Shown in pieces: positions 6,566-8,913 of a DNA stretch of 8,913 nucleotides. The stretch spans positions 1 through 8,913 of the forward strand of contig CAMLCH010000048.1 in the NCBI GenBank assembly GCA_946478525.1, given 5' to 3'. The translations under genes were made by a program, and so were the position numbers. Within the stretch, counting starts at the first letter, position 1; the number at the start of each line of letters is the position of its first letter. Source of the stretch: Snodgrassella alvi_G. Lineage in GTDB: Bacteria > Pseudomonadota > Gammaproteobacteria > Burkholderiales > Neisseriaceae. The notes beneath the pieces were generated by a model. That model was given only the letters and a program-made list of their open reading frames with translations, did not search any database and was not told the DNA's origin.

Positions 6566-7141
6566 TCAGCGTTTGGGTGCTACGACAGGACAAAAATCAG
6601 TATCTGTTTGAATTATTGGGCCACCCACTGCATCCACGGCAATTGGAACAGATGCAAATATACCCGGAATTAATGTCTTACCATCAGAATCTTTTACCCC
6701 GCCTAAGGTTTCGGCGATCGCAGAGGGTTTGCCGGGTAAATTTAAAATCAGACTGTTACCACGCAAGACACCAACCTGACGAGAGAGAATAGCAGTAGGC
6801 GTAAAATGCAAACTAATTTGGCGCATAAGTTCCCCAAAACCGGGAATAACGCGGTCTGCTACTGCTAAGGTGGCTTCCGGGGTGACATCGCGTAAATAGG
6901 GACCTGTACCACCGGTGGTTAATATTAATGAACAATGATCTTCATCGGCCAGACGGGTAAGAATGCTTTCTATCAGTGGCTGCTCATCAGGAATTAAATG
7001 TTCAACTAGAACCAATGGATTTAAAATAGCTTTCTGTAGCCATTTTTTTAATTCAGGTAAGCCCTGATCGGCATAAATTCCAGTGGAGGCTCGGTCACTT
7101 ATGGATACAAGACCAATTTTCAGTATGGCTAATTTATTCAT
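6566..7141 (-). CDS. mog: molybdopterin adenylyltransferase
   Basis: Mog adenylates molybdopterin with ATP, priming it for MoeA-dependent insertion of molybdate, a late step of molybdenum-cofactor synthesis. The 191 residues match the E. coli length (195) and the protein is colinear: KIGLVSISDRAS (8-19), LIPDEQ with Asp52 (49-54), TTGGTG (75-80), RDVTPEATLAVADR with Asp85 (84-97), and FGELMRQISLHFTPTAILSR (102-121). LILNLPGKPSAI (131-142) is the MPT-binding loop region. Asp52 and Asp85 correspond to the functionally important Asp49 and Asp82 of E. coli Mog. The ATG at 7139-7141 gives three residues more than E. coli before KIGLVSISD; its Shine-Dalgarno is poor, but no better start exists and a good promoter lies just upstream. 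It converges on pntB and diverges from moaC, so two cofactor genes sit head to head. Confidence 0.95.
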   Translation of the reverse strand: MNKLAILKIGLVSISDRASTGIYADQGLPELKKWLQKAILNPLVLVEHLIPDEQPLIESILTRLADEDHCSLILTTGGTGPYLRDVTPEATLAVADRVIPGFGELMRQISLHFTPTAILSRQVGVLRGNSLILNLPGKPSAIAETLGGVKDSDGKTLIPGIFASVPIAVDAVGGPIIQTDTDFCPVVAPKR

Positions 7142-7173
7142 TGTGAAGTAGATAGAGCTAAGTAGGAAAGAAT

Positions 7174-7202
7174 ATTGTAATATAGCCGCTTTAGTCTGTC
7201 AG
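7174..7202 (-). promoter_or_regulatory. sigma-70 promoter of mog
   Basis: Read on the minus strand, CTGACA (7202-7197) and TACAAT (7179-7174) are spaced 17 bases apart, each one mismatch from the -35 and -10 consensus. Transcription would start near 7167, about 26 bases before the mog ATG. The -35 box lies only about 10 bases from the moaC start, so the two genes must share control DNA or moaC must be transcribed from within mog. I see no comparable plus-strand promoter in the 70-base gap. Confidence 0.6.
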
Positions 7203-7211
7203 TGATGTAAG

Positions 7212-7694
7212 ATGAATTCAGAAGAACTAACGCATTTTAATGCTCAGGGTGAAGCGCATATGGTTGATGTTGGTGGGAAGCGGCATACGAAACGTGTTGC
7301 CGTTGCCAGCGGACAAATTCTGGTCAATGAAGTGGCGTATGCGAAAGTACTGAGTGGTCACAGCAAAAAAGGTAATGTACTGGAAGTGGCGCGTATTGCT
7401 GCCATTCAGGCTGCCAAGCAAACCAGCACTCTTATACCCTTGTGTCATCCGTTGGCTCTCACTCATATTAATGTATCTTTTACTACAGATGATGTGCAGC
7501 AGAGTATTACCATCCGAGTTCAGGCAGAAACAGTAGGGCAAACAGGCGTAGAAATGGAAGCACTCACGGCAGTCAATATTGGTTTGTTAACTATCTATGA
7601 TATGTTAAAAGCTGTTGATCGAGCTATGGTTATAACCAATGTGAGTTTACTACATAAGGAAGGTGGAAAATCAGGATCGTGGTCGCGTATCTAG
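7212..7694 (+). CDS. moaC: cyclic pyranopterin monophosphate synthase
   Basis: MoaC converts 3',8-cyclo-7,8-dihydro-GTP, made by MoaA, to cyclic pyranopterin monophosphate, the first stable intermediate of molybdenum-cofactor synthesis. The 160 residues match E. coli MoaC (161). Conserved elements are LTHFNAQGEAHMVDVGGK near the N-terminus, Lys53 in KKGN, LIPLCHPL (74-81) with His79, GVEMEAL (112-118) with Glu114 and Glu116, IYDMLKA (128-134) with Asp130 and Lys133, and GGKSG (151-155) with Lys153, so the catalytic set is complete. The start at 7212 gives the expected N-terminus although the Shine-Dalgarno is weak (GTAAG just upstream). No partner moaA, moaD or moaE gene is in the window. I see no intrinsic terminator behind it. 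Confidence 0.96.
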   Translation: MNSEELTHFNAQGEAHMVDVGGKRHTKRVAVASGQILVNEVAYAKVLSGHSKKGNVLEVARIAAIQAAKQTSTLIPLCHPLALTHINVSFTTDDVQQSITIRVQAETVGQTGVEMEALTAVNIGLLTIYDMLKAVDRAMVITNVSLLHKEGGKSGSWSRI

Positions 7695-7810
7695 CTCAAG
7701 AAGAGATCGCTAGTAAAACGATGATTGAATAGATTTTGATGCTACCTATGAATTGCATATCTAAACAATACCTTAGTCGGAACTAGCCTCAATAACTGAA
7801 TAAGATTATG

Positions 7811-7839
7811 TTGTGTATTTTAATAAGTAAACTTATAAT
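7811..7839 (+). promoter_or_regulatory. sigma-70 promoter of the SRPBCC-marR operon
   Basis: TTGTGT (7811-7816) and a perfect TATAAT (7834-7839) are spaced exactly 17 bases apart. Transcription would start near 7846, giving a short leader of about 22 bases with AAGGTG (7857-7862) 5 bases before the ATG at 7868. The spacer and -10 box lie inside the inverted repeat annotated next. Confidence 0.7.
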
Positions 7840-7859
7840 AAATTTACTTATTAAATAAG
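7821..7859. promoter_or_regulatory. probable MarR operator (inverted repeats over the promoter)
   Basis: TAATAAGTAAA (7821-7831) is mirrored perfectly by TTTACTTATTA (7843-7853) around 11 bases that contain most of the -10 box. Nested in it are two shorter palindromes, TAAGT-AA-ACTTA (7824-7835) and CTTATT-A-AATAAG (7847-7859). Binding here would block RNA polymerase. MarR proteins are dimers that usually bind such palindromes at their own promoters, and a MarR gene is the second gene of the operon. The repeat is seen directly; assigning it to this MarR protein is inference. Confidence 0.65.
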
Positions 7860-7867
7860 GTGTAACA

Positions 7868-8299
7868 ATGAATAAAATTTCAATTACATTTACCTTACCG
7901 ACATCAGCCAAACCCGAACAAATCTGGTCATACTATACAAAGCTTTCATTGAGACAACTATGGGAAACGGATCTTGAATACTTTCGTTTCTTCGGTGAAC
8001 TTAAAACAGGCGTACAAGGAATATTCAAACTCCAGAATGTAGCTGAAATGCCAGTAACATTATCAAAAATAATAATCAATCAGGAATTTACAGAAGAATT
8101 TAATATGCCGGATATCGGCGTATTATCTTTTTCACATCAGATTGTAAATCTTTCGCAAAATCAGTATGCATTAAAATCTGAAATTGCCCTGAGACCGGAG
8201 CAAAAACTTGATGCTAAATCCTCTTATGCTTTTCTAAAGCAAATCTCAGATGATATTATAGACAAAGCATATGCTTTAAATCATCTTGTTGAAAGCTGA
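7868..8299 (+). CDS. SRPBCC (START-like) superfamily protein
   Basis: This 143-residue soluble protein has no signal peptide. Its start (ISITFTLPTSAKPEQIWSYY, about residues 4-23) has the pattern of an SRPBCC/polyketide-cyclase-like domain: a first beta strand, then the 'I.A.pe.VW..Y.d...w..W..d' helices (here LSLRQLWETDLEYF). The later GELKTGVQGIFKL fits the turn and strand of the helix-grip fold, and the protein ends in a long helix (about 118-140). Such proteins bind hydrophobic small molecules in a deep cavity; some are enzymes and some only carriers. No catalytic set is evident, so the ligand and reaction are unknown. It is the first gene of an operon: its stop and the ATG of marR are separated by two bases. 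The RBS AAGGTG is good and the promoter is covered by a likely operator, so expression is probably induced by a ligand of the MarR protein. Confidence 0.75.
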   Translation: MNKISITFTLPTSAKPEQIWSYYTKLSLRQLWETDLEYFRFFGELKTGVQGIFKLQNVAEMPVTLSKIIINQEFTEEFNMPDIGVLSFSHQIVNLSQNQYALKSEIALRPEQKLDAKSSYAFLKQISDDIIDKAYALNHLVES

Positions 8300-8301
8300 A
8301 A

Positions 8302-8769
8302 ATGAGTAAGACGAATAAGTTTCTCACCCAATTTACCAATGACTCAGACTCAATTGGTTTTACTTTTATGAAAACTTATTCGTCCTGGCACAATCAGATT
8401 AAAAACTGTTTGAGAGCACATAAAATTACTCATCCGCAATTTATTGTACTGGCTACACTGGCCTATCAGTCTCAATTCAAAGAAGAAATAACACAGGTTT
8501 TACTTGCCAGTAAAACTAATATCGATGTAATGACCATCTCACAAATACTGGAAAATCTAGAAAAAAAAGAATACATAACCCGTATGGTATCAGCCAAAGA
8601 CAGCCGTGCCAAATCAATTACACTGACACAAAGCGGTTTCAATATGGTTAATAAAACCGTGCCGCTGGTAGAACAAATTGATAAACAGTTTTTTGCTGTT
8701 TTAGGTAATGATCAACAATTATTTAATAAAATGCTAATAATATTATTAGGCAAGTCTGTTGTTAGCTAA
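8302..8769 (+). CDS. MarR-family transcriptional regulator
   Basis: This 155-residue protein has the MarR winged helix-turn-helix layout. An N-terminal dimerisation helix spans about residues 13-38, followed by THPQFIVLATLAY (43-55). The recognition region is NIDVMTISQILENLEKKEYI (73-92). The wing RMVSAKDSRAKSITLTQSG (94-112) carries the family's conserved Asp-x-Arg (DSR, 100-102), and a C-terminal helix (about 113-150) completes the dimer interface. The ATG follows the upstream stop codon (8297-8299) by only two bases, so translation is probably coupled; the upstream GAAAG is a weak ribosome-binding site. It most likely represses its own operon through the inverted repeats at 7821-7859. A longer Asn/Gln-rich first helix differs from MarR/SlyA of E. 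coli, and the effector is unknown. Confidence 0.88.
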   Translation: MSKTNKFLTQFTNDSDSIGFTFMKTYSSWHNQIKNCLRAHKITHPQFIVLATLAYQSQFKEEITQVLLASKTNIDVMTISQILENLEKKEYITRMVSAKDSRAKSITLTQSGFNMVNKTVPLVEQIDKQFFAVLGNDQQLFNKMLIILLGKSVVS

Positions 8770-8898
8770 TTATTGGTGTGTATAATCTAATAAAAATCTT
8801 TTTATAACATAGGTATAATATTATTAGCGTTTTTAGTTGGCATGATATTTATTTTTATTAAATTATAGAATCTGAATTTAACAGGCAGGTATTAAAAA

Positions 8899-8913
8899 CT
8901 GTCTCTTATACAC
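8899..8913. other. Tn5 mosaic-end (Nextera) adapter remnant
   Basis: CTGTCTCTTATACAC matches the first 15 of 19 bases of the synthetic Tn5 mosaic end. Natural IS50 outside ends read CTGACTC and inside ends CTCTTGATC at the positions that differ, so this hybrid is specific to the engineered sequence. It lies exactly at the window's last base, as expected for untrimmed library adapter at a contig edge. It is not genomic. Confidence 0.92.

Noticed and set aside
6559..6792. Plus-strand 77-codon frame opposite mog
   Set aside because: It is antisense to the conserved Mog C-terminal half and has no identifiable content.
8734..8749. Perfect palindrome CTAATAATATTATTAG in the end of the MarR gene
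   Set aside because: It is pure AT apart from its ends, lies inside coding sequence and has no T-run; a similar AT motif near 8815 is also expected by chance.
1..8913. CRISPR arrays, tRNA or rRNA genes, prophage genes, defence or toxin-antitoxin genes
   Set aside because: No regularly spaced repeats, no cloverleaf or rRNA-like sequence and no recognisable genes of these classes were found on either strand; the exported protein cannot be assigned to an immunity family from sequence alone.

Overview
The window looks like one end of a draft-assembly contig from an AT-rich betaproteobacterium of the family Neisseriaceae. GloA, PntA/PntB, Mog and MoaC all read like Neisseriaceae/gammaproteobacterial versions, and the AT-rich base composition together with visible gene decay would suit a host-associated member such as Snodgrassella. 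The genus is an inference from remembered protein style, not a search result.

Layout. Positions 1-2060 are a decaying accessory region. They hold the 3' remnant of an IS3-family transposase, one intact-looking gene for a small exported protein of unknown function (minus strand), a diverged direct repeat that duplicates this gene's upstream region, and a heavily frameshifted pseudogene of the DUF2339 multi-pass membrane protein family (minus strand), which I reconstructed from several reading frames. From 2390 onward the DNA is ordinary, well-preserved housekeeping sequence: gloA (glyoxalase I) with a strong intrinsic terminator; a gene-poor stretch of about 630 bases; the pntA-pntB operon for the proton-pumping NAD(P) transhydrogenase, with a perfect-stem terminator; and the molybdenum-cofactor genes mog (minus) and moaC (plus), arranged head to head over 70 bases with a good sigma-70 promoter for mog. 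The right end holds a two-gene operon of an SRPBCC-fold protein and a MarR-family regulator. Its promoter (TTGTGT, 17 bases, TATAAT) is embedded in an 11+11 base perfect inverted repeat, the expected form of a MarR autoregulatory operator.

Functionally, gloA (methylglyoxal detoxification) and pntAB (NADPH supply) are general redox and metabolic functions. MoaC and Mog act early and late in molybdopterin synthesis. The MarR/SRPBCC pair is the most system-like unit: a small-molecule-responsive repressor controlling a protein with a hydrophobic-ligand-binding fold.

The last 15 bases (8899-8913) match the synthetic Tn5 mosaic end used in Nextera libraries and are almost certainly adapter sequence. 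I found no convincing new multi-gene defence or mobile system. The most unusual items are the duplicated upstream region with a possible vestigial paralogue start next to the exported-protein gene, the 27-base tandem duplication inside that gene, and the MarR operator.
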